From JALNZF01 sp964447405 (lineage in GTDB: Bacteria; Nitrospirota; UBA9217), in contig CAYUSP010000002.1 of the NCBI GenBank assembly GCA_964447405.1, forward strand, positions 310,001 to 374,000: DNA of 64,000 nucleotides. Direction: 5' to 3'. The first letter of the stretch is position 1. Every line of letters begins with the position of its first letter. Below, piece by piece: positions 44,207 to 52,322 of this stretch. Made by a program: the position numbers and the translations under genes. Under the pieces are notes generated by a model. It was given only the letters and a program-made list of their open reading frames with translations, had not been told where the DNA came from and did not search any database.

Positions 44207-45868
44207 TCATGCGGCCAACTTCTTTGTCATCGTGCCGCCTGCTATCCTGAGCGGTTCTCGTATTACAGCGTCCGATCCGTTCATCTTGAACCATGCCGCA
44301 TGCTCCTTCAGCCCGGAGGCGAGCGTTGCCAGCTGCCCGGCCGAGACCTTGATCTGCTCGGTGGAAGCGGCGGATCGCCTGGTGATATCCGAGATGCTTT
44401 CCATGTTCCGCGTGACCTCTTCCGTTGCCGCGGACTGCTGTTCTGTTGCAGCGGCAATGCGTTCCACCATCTCCATGGATCCGGCGGAGCCGGCGACTAT
44501 GGTGTCGAGCGAGGCGCTCGCTTCCTTGGCAAGCGTCACTCCCTTGCCCACCTCATCGCTGCCTTTCTTCATCGCTTCCACGGACTCCGCGGCCGCCTGC
44601 TGGATGGACTGGATTCTCTGAGCGATGTCTTTCGTGGCCTGACCCGTTCGTTCAGCGAGTTTCCGTACTTCGTCAGCAACCACGGCGAAGCCTCTTCCCT
44701 GTTCGCCGGCTCTCGCGGCTTCGATGGCCGCGTTCAATGCGAGCAGGTTGGTCTGGTCCGCGATGCCATTGATCACGCTCACGATCTCGCCGATCTGCGC
44801 CGAGCTTCTGCCCAACTCTTCGATGGTGCCTGCCGCTTCCTGCACGGTCCGGGAGATACTGAGCATGTCCTCTGCGGTCGTGTCCACGATCCGCTTTCCT
44901 TTTGTCGCGGTCGCCGATGCATTCTTGCCGGCCTCAGCAGCGCTCGAAGCATTCTTCGCCATGTCCAGAATGGTCTGGGAAACCTCGGTCATTGCGGTAG
45001 CTACCTGTTCGGTCTGGGACGAAAGCTGTGATGCGCCTTTGGAAAGATCATCGGATGTTGCCGAAAGTTCTTCCGAGCTGCGGGCCAGGGCATGAGTGGC
45101 TGTATTGATATCGCCCACGATGCGTCGGACGTTCTGGACCATGGTGTTGAAACCCAGGGACAACATTCCGATCTCGTCCCGCGCGGTGGTGTTGAATTCA
45201 ACGTTCAGGTCTCCTTTTGAAATGCTGTCTATCTTGCGGGACAGCACATCGAGCGGCTTGAACAGCTTGGTCCTGTTTAAAAAATAGGTGGAGACGACTA
45301 TGGAGCACAGGACAATCAGCAGCAGAATCGTGGCAAGACGCTCTCTGCCCGAGAGAAGGCTCATGGATGCACGCGCCTGCGTAACGCGCTTGCTCGAAAG
45401 GTCACGATACGCATCAAGATGCGTCTTGATCTCCTTCACCATGGGCTGTGAAACGGTCTGGAAAATGCCCCTCTTTGTGTTAACATTGTCCGTCATGGTG
45501 ATCTGCCTGCCGCTCTCATGGAGCTTCCGGTGGGGATCCTCGATGTCCTTATAGATCTTTTCCTCTTCAGGGCCAGAAGGGCGGTGGCTATAATACCATT
45601 TTCCGAAATCGCACTTCGTCGGGTCTGTGGCCTTGTCAAAGGGCTTGCTTTCAACAATGTGGTTTTGGAGCGCGGCAAGCCAGTGCAGGTGGTCGATGTA
45701 CTTGAGGTTCAGAAAATCCCTGAACTCAGTAGCCTTGACCTGATGCGCATCCTCCCCTTCGATCATCCTGTTCATAACAAAGAAGATGGCCATGACCAGC
45801 ACGGTGAAAGCGCATATGATCACGATCTGCAGAAGAAAAATTCTTTTTAACGAAATGTTTTTCAGCAT
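44207..45868 (-). CDS. Chemoreceptor with periplasmic CZB (zinc-binding) sensor domain
   Basis: 553 aa. TM1 is ~10-33 and TM2 ~175-198. The periplasmic part contains a CZB-type zinc site: H60 and W63 (YIDHLHW), C86 in CDFGKWYY, and H113/H117 in DPHRKLHESG, the 3-His/1-Cys pattern. A HAMP domain follows, then the MCP signalling hairpin with IADQTNLLALNAAIEAARAG. It lacks the C-terminal EFEKF tail found on the other two transmembrane receptors. CZB domains bind Zn2+ and, in some cytoplasmic receptors, sense hypochlorous acid; a periplasmic one would report external zinc or oxidants (inference). A sigma54-like promoter and tandem palindromes lie upstream. Confidence 0.88.
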   Translation of the reverse strand: MLKNISLKRIFLLQIVIICAFTVLVMAIFFVMNRMIEGEDAHQVKATEFRDFLNLKYIDHLHWLAALQNHIVESKPFDKATDPTKCDFGKWYYSHRPSGPEEEKIYKDIEDPHRKLHESGRQITMTDNVNTKRGIFQTVSQPMVKEIKTHLDAYRDLSSKRVTQARASMSLLSGRERLATILLLIVLCSIVVSTYFLNRTKLFKPLDVLSRKIDSISKGDLNVEFNTTARDEIGMLSLGFNTMVQNVRRIVGDINTATHALARSSEELSATSDDLSKGASQLSSQTEQVATAMTEVSQTILDMAKNASSAAEAGKNASATATKGKRIVDTTAEDMLSISRTVQEAAGTIEELGRSSAQIGEIVSVINGIADQTNLLALNAAIEAARAGEQGRGFAVVADEVRKLAERTGQATKDIAQRIQSIQQAAAESVEAMKKGSDEVGKGVTLAKEASASLDTIVAGSAGSMEMVERIAAATEQQSAATEEVTRNMESISDITRRSAASTEQIKVSAGQLATLASGLKEHAAWFKMNGSDAVIREPLRIAGGTMTKKLAA

Positions 45869-45927
45869 GATTCGGTTCCTCCACGTTCGCGTGTCAATCA
45901 GATAGTCTGACTATCCGCTTGAGCATT

Positions 45928-45943
45928 TACAATGTTCATGCCA
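45928..45943 (-). promoter_or_regulatory. sigma54-like promoter upstream of the CZB chemoreceptor
   Basis: The minus strand reads TGGCATGAACATTGTA. TGGCA and TTG are at the correct sigma54 spacing, but the -12 GC is GT, which weakens the match. Tandem palindromes 65-115 bp further upstream resemble an enhancer. The start would lie near 45917, about 49 nt before the ATG. Confidence 0.4.
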
Positions 45944-46008
45944 GAGTCTAACCAACTGATTTTACGGGAAAGCTGCTCGGACAGGGAGGAGAGTATTGTG
46001 TTATGCCA

Positions 46009-46041
46009 TGACAATGTGTCAGGGTGTATGACAATTTGTCA
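46009..46041. promoter_or_regulatory. Tandem palindromic sites, probable activator-binding (enhancer) pair
   Basis: TGACAATGTGTCA (46009-46021) and TGACAATTTGTCA (46029-46041) are two 13-bp dyads whose centres are 20 bp apart, about two helical turns. The second is a perfect 6-bp-arm palindrome around a central T. They lie about 80-110 bp upstream of a sigma54-like promoter and just beyond the 3' end of an NtrC-type activator gene, a typical enhancer arrangement. Confidence 0.6.
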
Positions 46042-46063
46042 TAATCCTATAAACGGCAGTTGG

Positions 46064-46197
46064 AACCACAGATACACACAGATGAAAAGCAAAACCAGGA
46101 ACATACACGATTTCAGGACCAATCCAATCGGATGATACAAAATATTGATTTATCTTTTTGACTTATCAGTGTTTATCTGAGTTCATCTGTGGTTAAC
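46064..46197. repeat. CACAGAT-type inverted repeat
   Basis: AACCACAGATACACACAGATG at the left and CATCTGTGGTTAA at the right are inverted relative to each other, separated by about 110 nt of AT-rich sequence. This type of dispersed non-coding repeat occurs in many environmental bacterial genomes. It lies between the NtrC-type gene and the enhancer-like sites. Confidence 0.65.
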
Positions 46198-46249
46198 TGC
46201 TTTTTCCAGGATAATGGAACAGGTCATTCAGAGTATGGTTGGAAGCGGA

Positions 46250-47599
46250 TTAGTGGCTTGTTTTCAATTTTCTGAGGAGGGTGCGGTAATCGATCCCGAG
46301 ATGCGAAGCTGCCAGCGTCCTGTTGCCGCCCGCCTTATCCAGCGCCTCCCTGATCGCGATCTTCTCAAGCTCCGGCAGATTGAGGCTTGGTAATCCAGCA
46401 GATGACGGAACCGGCTGCTGCTTGTCCTGCTCTGCCTGTTCAGCGGTCAGGAAATGAATGTGTCGGGGCTGGATCACCGGATCATCAGTAACCAGCACGG
46501 CCCGGCGGACAACGTTTTTGAGCTCGCGGATATTGCCGGGCCACAACCAGGTGCGAAGAATAGTCATGGCATCGGGAGAGAAGCCTGCCAGGGGCTTGTT
46601 CATATCATCCGCAGCTTCATAGAGGAATTTCTCGGCAAGGTAGGTTATGTCATCCGTCCGCTCCCGGAGCGGCAGGAGGGAGATCATGAACTCTCCCAGC
46701 CGGTAAAACAGATCTTCCCGCAGCTGATGCTGGTGAACGGACTTGCGTGCGTCGTGGCTCGTGGCTGCGATCACCCGGACGTCGATCTCCACGGGCGTGT
46801 CCGCGCCCAGGGGGTGGATGCGCCGCTCTTCCAGAGCCGCAAGGAACTTGCTTTGGACGTAGGAGGAAGCGTTCTGCAGCTCATCAAGGAACAGCGTTCC
46901 GTTGTTCGCGGCCTCAAAATAACCAGTTTTCCTTCGGTCAGCGCCGGTGAAGGCTCCCTTTTCATGGCCGAACAATTCGCTCTCCAGGAGCGTATCCGGT
47001 ATCGCGCCGATGTCCACGGACACGAACGGGCCTGTGGCGCGTTTGCTGATGGAATGGATCATACGGGCAAGAAATGTTTTTCCGGTCCCGGTTTCGCCCT
47101 GGAGGATAAGTGAAAAATCAGAACGCGCGATAGGAGGGATCTGCTCGATCATCTGACGCACGGTTTCGCCCTTGCCAAGCAGGAACACCAGGGCGGATCC
47201 GACCTCGTCATGCAGAGTCTTGACCTTCTGCTTCAAGGCATAGTGCTCCACCGCGCGGGCCACGGTCAGCATGAGCTTATTGAAGTCCGGCGGCTTGCTG
47301 ATAAAATCGTACGCTCCCTGCTTGGTGGCCTCCACAGCCTGCGGGATGTCGCCATGCGCGGTGACGATGATGACCGGAAGATCAGCATCGATCTTCCTGA
47401 TTTCGAGCAATGTCTCCATGCCGTCCATGCCCGGCATCCTGAGGTCCAAGAGAACCGCGTGCGGCCGTTCGCGCCTGCACAGTTCAAGCGCCTCGTTGCC
47501 GGTCGCGGCCAGTACCGGCCCAAAGCCATGCTTCTTGACGGTCGCGCTGAAAACCGTCCGCACCTTCACATCGTCGTCGACTATGAGTACCTTGTTCAT
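46250..47599 (-). CDS. NtrC-family sigma54-dependent response regulator
   Basis: 449 aa from the ATG at 47599; a 22-residue upstream extension is not family-like. The receiver (~1-120) has VDDD, phospho-Asp in AVLLDLRMPG and Lys in ISKPP. The AAA+ domain (~135-370) has Walker A GETGTGKT, the sigma54-contacting GAFTGA loop (HEKGAFTGAD) and LFLDELQNA. The C-terminal Fis-type helix-turn-helix contains GNRTLAASHLGIDYRTLLRK. It should activate sigma54 promoters such as those at 1324 and 45928. Its cognate kinase may be the hybrid kinase at 40293 or the soluble kinase at 36835 (inference). Confidence 0.9.
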   Translation of the reverse strand: MNKVLIVDDDVKVRTVFSATVKKHGFGPVLAATGNEALELCRRERPHAVLLDLRMPGMDGMETLLEIRKIDADLPVIIVTAHGDIPQAVEATKQGAYDFISKPPDFNKLMLTVARAVEHYALKQKVKTLHDEVGSALVFLLGKGETVRQMIEQIPPIARSDFSLILQGETGTGKTFLARMIHSISKRATGPFVSVDIGAIPDTLLESELFGHEKGAFTGADRRKTGYFEAANNGTLFLDELQNASSYVQSKFLAALEERRIHPLGADTPVEIDVRVIAATSHDARKSVHQHQLREDLFYRLGEFMISLLPLRERTDDITYLAEKFLYEAADDMNKPLAGFSPDAMTILRTWLWPGNIRELKNVVRRAVLVTDDPVIQPRHIHFLTAEQAEQDKQQPVPSSAGLPSLNLPELEKIAIREALDKAGGNRTLAASHLGIDYRTLLRKLKTSH

Positions 47600-47648
47600 G
47601 AGCTGCTGCAGCACCTCACTTCGGGATAAAAAAGTGATTAGAACCTTT

Positions 47649-47837
47649 CTCGCGCAAAGCCGCAAAGACGCGAAGGATATGTCAGTAAGAAGTCAATTTA
47701 TCACACGGAGGCACAAAGATCACTAAAGAAAAACATAGTAAAGGAGCCTTGCTTTCTTTGTGGCTTCTTGGCTTTGTGCGAGGCAAGGTTTCTGCTGTTT
47801 GTCATTTCTTGGCGACTTTGCGACTTTGCGCGAAATA
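47649..47837. repeat. Composite nested intergenic repeat (CGCAAAG arms around a CACAAAG element)
   Basis: The outer arms are CTCGCGCAAAGCCGCAAAG at 47649-47677 and GACTTTGCGACTTTGCGCG at ~47810-47837. Inside lies a second imperfect inverted repeat beginning CACGGAGGCACAAAG (47703) and ending CTTTGTGCGAGGC (~47786). One palindromic element appears to be inserted in another. It separates cheB from the NtrC-type gene. Confidence 0.65.
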
Positions 47838-47853
47838 TATCTACAGTTTTTTT

Positions 47854-48933
47854 CTATTCCGCCGTCTCTCGGACCACCGCCGCCGGAATGGCGGAGAGCG
47901 GCATCACCCGGTCCACGGCGTTCAATTCGATCGCCTTCTTCGGCATGCCGAAGACCACGCAGGAGTCCTCATCCTGTGCGATGTTGTACGCGCCCGCTTC
48001 CTTCATTTCGAGCATGCCTTTCGCCCCGTCGTCGCCCATGCCGGTCATGATCACACCCACCGCGTTTTTGCCGGCATACCGGGCTGCGGAGCGAAACAGT
48101 ACATCCACAGAGGGCCGGTGCCGGGATACGAGCGGGCCGTCCTTGATCTCCACGTAATACCGCGCTCCGCTCCGTTTGAGCAGGAGGTGGTGGTTGCCCG
48201 GCGCGATCAGGGCCCGCCCGCGGATCACGGTGTCGTTGTTTTCCGCTTCCTTGACCGAGATGCGGCAGATGCCGTCGAGACGGTTGGAAAAGGCCTTGGT
48301 AAAATGTTCGGGCATATGCTGGACGATCACAATGCCGGGCGAATCGAGCGGCATGGCCTGGAGAAAATCGCTCAGGGCCTCGGTGCCGCCTGTGGACGCT
48401 CCCACAACAACGACTTTTTCCGTGGTCTTGAGCATCGCCTCCGACCGGCTGGCTGTCTTCGCGAGGATCACGTCGGCCGTAAGTTTCGGCTGGATCACCC
48501 GCTCCTTGGTGCTAATGCGCCGCACTCTGGCCTGGGCAGCCGCCTTGATCGCGTCGCAGATGTGCACCCTTGACTCCTCGAGGAACTGGCGGGTGCCCAT
48601 GCGCGGTTTCTGGATGATCTCCGCGGCGCCGTATTCCAGCGCCTTAAGCGCGGTCTCGGACCCGCTTTCCGTCAGGCTCGAACAGATCACCACCGGGATC
48701 GGATGCTGCGCCATGATCTTCTGGAGAAAGGTGATGCCGTCCATGCGGGGCATCTCGACATCGAGCGTGATGACATCGGGGACCATGCGGCTGATCCGCT
48801 CCGCGGCGATGAAGGGGTCCGCTGCGGTCCCGATGACCTCGAGCTGGGGGTCTGCTGAGATGATCCCCTCCAGCGTCTGCCGGACAACCGCGGAGTCGTC
48901 AACAATGAGCACTTTGATGCGTCCGCTGTTCAT
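47854..48933 (-). CDS. cheB: Chemotaxis methylesterase/glutamine deamidase CheB
   Basis: 359 aa. The receiver has VDDSAVVRQTL, phospho-Asp in VITLDVEMPRMDG and Lys in IIQKPR. The C-terminal methylesterase has the catalytic Ser in VGASTGGTEAL, His in VIVQHMPEHFT and Asp in MTGMGDDGAKGM. It removes methyl groups from receptors on phosphorylation by CheA. Its start overlaps the cheD stop by 4 bp. Confidence 0.96.
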   Translation of the reverse strand: MNSGRIKVLIVDDSAVVRQTLEGIISADPQLEVIGTAADPFIAAERISRMVPDVITLDVEMPRMDGITFLQKIMAQHPIPVVICSSLTESGSETALKALEYGAAEIIQKPRMGTRQFLEESRVHICDAIKAAAQARVRRISTKERVIQPKLTADVILAKTASRSEAMLKTTEKVVVVGASTGGTEALSDFLQAMPLDSPGIVIVQHMPEHFTKAFSNRLDGICRISVKEAENNDTVIRGRALIAPGNHHLLLKRSGARYYVEIKDGPLVSRHRPSVDVLFRSAARYAGKNAVGVIMTGMGDDGAKGMLEMKEAGAYNIAQDEDSCVVFGMPKKAIELNAVDRVMPLSAIPAAVVRETAE

Positions 48934-49466
48934 GGCCGTCCTCCGGGTATAGCACTGACGGTGTTATTTCGCTTCAAACGTTTCAGCAGGACCTCTCCCG
49001 TGTGCGTATAGAAATAGATTTTCCGCCCCTGCGCGCCCCCCACGTCCATCGCATGAGGCACCAAGCCCTCATGGCGCAGGATGTCCTCGGCAGAATTGAT
49101 ATTCTGCCTTCCCACGGAGACGATGTTGGGACGGGAAGGTTCGCGGGAGAACATGTCCGCTCCGCCGAAATATTTAACCTCGATTTCGCTGCGCCTGACC
49201 TTGTGCTGATCAAAAATGCTTATCATCCTGCGGATGGAGCAGTCCACATACTTGAAGCCCTCCAGGCAACTGCCGCCGCAGGGATTTTCCTTGCTGCAGG
49301 TCGGCAGCAGTCCGTGGCAGATGCCGCCCATTGCCCTCTTGCGGTGGAACATCGTGATGGAAAGGCAGGAACCGAGCACAGTCACCACTTCCGCCGGTTC
49401 CTCGGAAAAATACATTTCACCGGGTTTGAGATAAACGGGTATCAGCCTGTCGCCCATACGGCTCAC
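48930..49466 (-). CDS. cheD: Chemoreceptor glutamine deamidase CheD
   Basis: 178 aa. It contains the CheD catalytic Cys in VTVLGSCLSI and His in GGICHGLLP, plus the KYFGGADMF segment. CheD deamidates receptor glutamines and in some species is controlled by CheC, which is not in the window. It overlaps cheR and cheB by 4 bp each (ATGA), so cheR-cheD-cheB are translationally coupled. Confidence 0.95.
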   Translation of the reverse strand: MSRMGDRLIPVYLKPGEMYFSEEPAEVVTVLGSCLSITMFHRKRAMGGICHGLLPTCSKENPCGGSCLEGFKYVDCSIRRMISIFDQHKVRRSEIEVKYFGGADMFSREPSRPNIVSVGRQNINSAEDILRHEGLVPHAMDVGGAQGRKIYFYTHTGEVLLKRLKRNNTVSAIPGGRP

Positions 49467-50332
49467 TCTGTCTTTCTGTATATCGTGGATGAGATCCGGA
49501 CTATGGGAAGATCAAAACCATGCACGGTCTCGGAATGCCCGAGAAAGAGATACCCGTCTCTCCGCAGATACCTGCATAGACGGCCCAGGAGGGCGAACTG
49601 TGTCGGACGGTCAAAATAAATGATCACGTTCCTGCAGAAGATGACGTCGAGGGATCCCTCTCGCAGGGGATACTGCTGGTCCATAAGGTTGAGCCGCTGA
49701 AACGCCACCGTGGAGCGAATCTGCTGTGCCACACGAACCTGGCCCTTGGCCCGGTCCTTGCTCCGCAGAAAGTACCGCTGCTTCAGCTCCAAGGGGATCA
49801 TCGCTATCTGGCTCTCATCATAGATCGCCGATGTCGCCTTGTCGAGCACCCGGGTCGAAATGTCCGTTGCAAAAATGGAAAACTTGAACCCCGGATTCAT
49901 GCGGCCGAACTCACTCAGCACGATTGAAAGCGTGTAGGGCTCCTCGCCGGTCGAACTTGCCGAGCTCCAGACGGAGAAGGGCGGACGCGATGATGGACTG
50001 ACCGATGCCATGAACTCCGGAAGCGCGGTCTCTGTCAGAAACGTGAAATGCACGGGTTCGCGAAAGAAGTCGGTCTTGTTCGTTGTGACCGCGTCGATCA
50101 TGTGGACCAGTTCGTCGGTGCTGTCATTCGAGGAAAACAGAAGGTCGCAGTACTCGCGGAAGCTTGACGTGCCCTTCAGCCGGAGGCGCTTCTGCAGCCG
50201 TGCTTCGAGCATGGTTTGTTTGGCCGGCGGCATCTTGATGCCGCAGTGATTATAAATAAAGGTGCTCAGCCGCTCAAAATCCTGGGCTGTCATCTTCTGT
50301 GTGGTATCGACAAAGGTTCGCTGGTCGGTCAT
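49463..50332 (-). CDS. cheR: Chemotaxis methyltransferase CheR
   Basis: 289 aa. The SAM-binding motif is VWSSASSTGEEPYTL, followed by FATDISTRVLDKA and the DVIFCRNVIIYFD motif. A beta-loop YFLRSKDRAKGQVRV has the same length as I recall for the pentapeptide-dependent CheR of enteric bacteria. This fits the EFEKF tails on receptors encoded nearby. It methylates receptor glutamates with S-adenosylmethionine. Confidence 0.95.
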   Translation of the reverse strand: MTDQRTFVDTTQKMTAQDFERLSTFIYNHCGIKMPPAKQTMLEARLQKRLRLKGTSSFREYCDLLFSSNDSTDELVHMIDAVTTNKTDFFREPVHFTFLTETALPEFMASVSPSSRPPFSVWSSASSTGEEPYTLSIVLSEFGRMNPGFKFSIFATDISTRVLDKATSAIYDESQIAMIPLELKQRYFLRSKDRAKGQVRVAQQIRSTVAFQRLNLMDQQYPLREGSLDVIFCRNVIIYFDRPTQFALLGRLCRYLRRDGYLFLGHSETVHGFDLPIVRISSTIYRKTE

Positions 50333-50350
50333 AGAATATCAGAGGGGCAT

Positions 50351-50455
50351 GAAGATAGGGGTCCAGGGTCCAGTAGCCAGGGGCCAGGTCAACTTTATAC
50401 TTCGCATTTCCTGGACCCCGACCCCGGACCCTGTCGCCTGGACCCTGTCATTCTA
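50351..50455. repeat. GGGTCCAGG-type palindromic intergenic repeat, copy 1
   Basis: Repeated GGTCCAGGGTCCAG units at the left and CTGGACCCTGTC units at the right are inverted around a centre containing TACTTCGCATTTCCTGGACCC. The centre recurs at 56024-56097 with one base change. The element lies between cheR and the chemoreceptor gene and touches the receptor's stop codon. Confidence 0.7.
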
Positions 50456-52306
50456 AAATTTCTCAAACTCGCTTTCCTTGCTGTCCTTATCGTGTCCATT
50501 ATGGCCATTGCCCATATCCAATGATACACCAGTACGGACCGTGTGCCTGGAGGCATGCTGCGTAATCAACCCGGGTTTTTTCGTGGTCTGCGGCAGCTGC
50601 GCCCGCACCGGCGCTGGGCGGCTCCCCGCCGGGGACATCCTTTCCGGCCCGTTATCGGAGACCTTAAAGAAAGCTATGGCGTTCTGGAGCTGCTCGGATT
50701 GGGATGACAGTTCCTCCGCTGTGGAGGACATCTCCTCGGCCGCGCCCGCGTTCTGCTGGATCACCTTGTTCAGCTGCTGGATCGATGAATTGATCTGGTC
50801 CGCGCCCATGGTCTGCTCCCGGGACGCGGCGCTGATCTCCTGCACCAGTTCGGACGTTTTCTGAATATCCGCCACCAGCGTTCCCAGCATTTCACCCGCC
50901 CGCTCCGCGACCTCGACACTGCTTGACGACAGGCTGCTGATCTTGCCGGCCGCCTGCTGGCTCCTCTCGGCGAGCCTTCTTACTTCCGAGGCCACCACAG
51001 CGAAGCCCTTTCCGTGCTCTCCCGCCCGGGCCGCTTCGATCGCGGCATTCAGGGCGAGCAGATTGGTCTGGCGCGCGATCTCCTCGATGATCGAGATCTT
51101 GCCCGCGATATCCTTCATGGCGGCGACCGCCTCGGACACCGCCTTGCCGCTTTCCTGGGCATACCCCGCAGACTTGAGCGCCATCTTCTCGGTCTGGAGC
51201 GAACCGTCCGCGTTCTGTTTGATCGTGGCGTTCATCTCCTCAACCGACGAGGACGCCTCTTCCGCTGAAGCGGCCTGCTCCGTGGTGCCCTGTGACAGCT
51301 GTTCAGCGCTGGCGGAGAGCTGCGCACTGCCCGATGCCACATTGTCCGCAGCCTGCCGGATGTCCACAATAAAGCCCGTCAGACCGTCGATCATCGTGTT
51401 CAGGCTTTTTTTCATATCGTCGAACTCACCCTTGTAATCCGCGGTGATCCTGGTCGTGAGGTCTCCTTTGCTGATGAGGTCCATGATTACGGCGGTTTCC
51501 TTCACCGGCTCAATGACCGCATCCATGGTCTTATTAATGCCGTCAACGATCCGTGCGTACTCGCCGCTGTACTTGGATGCGTCCACACGCGTGTCCAGAT
51601 GGCCATCCCGCGCCGCCTCGGTCAAGCCGTTGATATCCAGGGAGATCTCCCGAAATTTACCCACCACCGTCTTCATGGCAACCAGAAGCGTGCCGATTTC
51701 ATCGCTGCGCTCATGTTCGATGCGCTGGTTCAGATCGCCGGCAGCCAGCTTGTTTGCAACGGCTACGACCTTTTCGATCGGCCTGACAATAATCCGCCGG
51801 ACAAAATACAGCACGCCGAATATGGCCGCTATAACAGCCGCTATCGTGCTGAGCCCCAGGAGAAGGACCGTCCTCCCGATCCCCCGGGACAGAATATCCT
51901 TGCTATATCCAACTGCCAGCGTTCCCAAAATCCGTCCGACATCGTCTTTTATCTCGACTTCGTATACGAGCATTCCGGTTTTGTCCTTCGGCTCCTGCGA
52001 CGAAAGCGTGATGGGGTTCTTTTTCTCATCAAAGAAAACAGCATACTTGACATCGGGCTGAGCGATGATCTCTTTCACAAAACCGTCCAATGCCCCCAGG
52101 TCGAAATTATGATAGTAGAAAATGCTTGTTTTAGCGATGTACCGGGCCATGGCATTGCCCCTTGCATCCATTTGCTCGCGCAGCATGGCGCTGTTGATGT
52201 ACATGCTGATAAGAGCCATGCAAAGCAGCAGCGTTATGAGGAATGCCAGACTGCTCGCTAAAAACTTTGTTGCGATCGAGTTCGACGTGGACATTGACAG
52301 CTTCAT
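50453..52306 (-). CDS. Methyl-accepting chemotaxis protein with periplasmic single-Cache-like sensor and EFEKF tail
   Basis: 617 aa. TM1 is ~15-37. A periplasmic ~110-residue region (YNSIF-type segment FYYHNFDLGAL, PDVKYAVFFDEKKNPI) suggests a single Cache/PAS-like fold. TM2 is ~150-172, followed by HAMP and the signalling tip EIARQTNLLALNAAIEAARAG. The last residues are EFEKF on a Gly/Asn/His/Lys-rich linker, matching the x-aromatic-x-x-aromatic pentapeptide that tethers CheR/CheB. A periplasmic binding protein gene lies 16 nt upstream, so the receptor may detect its liganded form (inference). Confidence 0.9.
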   Translation of the reverse strand: MKLSMSTSNSIATKFLASSLAFLITLLLCMALISMYINSAMLREQMDARGNAMARYIAKTSIFYYHNFDLGALDGFVKEIIAQPDVKYAVFFDEKKNPITLSSQEPKDKTGMLVYEVEIKDDVGRILGTLAVGYSKDILSRGIGRTVLLLGLSTIAAVIAAIFGVLYFVRRIIVRPIEKVVAVANKLAAGDLNQRIEHERSDEIGTLLVAMKTVVGKFREISLDINGLTEAARDGHLDTRVDASKYSGEYARIVDGINKTMDAVIEPVKETAVIMDLISKGDLTTRITADYKGEFDDMKKSLNTMIDGLTGFIVDIRQAADNVASGSAQLSASAEQLSQGTTEQAASAEEASSSVEEMNATIKQNADGSLQTEKMALKSAGYAQESGKAVSEAVAAMKDIAGKISIIEEIARQTNLLALNAAIEAARAGEHGKGFAVVASEVRRLAERSQQAAGKISSLSSSSVEVAERAGEMLGTLVADIQKTSELVQEISAASREQTMGADQINSSIQQLNKVIQQNAGAAEEMSSTAEELSSQSEQLQNAIAFFKVSDNGPERMSPAGSRPAPVRAQLPQTTKKPGLITQHASRHTVRTGVSLDMGNGHNGHDKDSKESEFEKF

Positions 52307-52322
52307 GGTTCTACCTCCCCGC

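Larger units (their letters stand above)
45869..46249. other. Regulatory and repeat-containing gap, 381 bp
   Basis: Non-coding. From left to right it contains the sigma54-like element, the tandem palindromes and a CACAGAT-type inverted repeat. No additional gene was seen. Confidence 0.7.
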
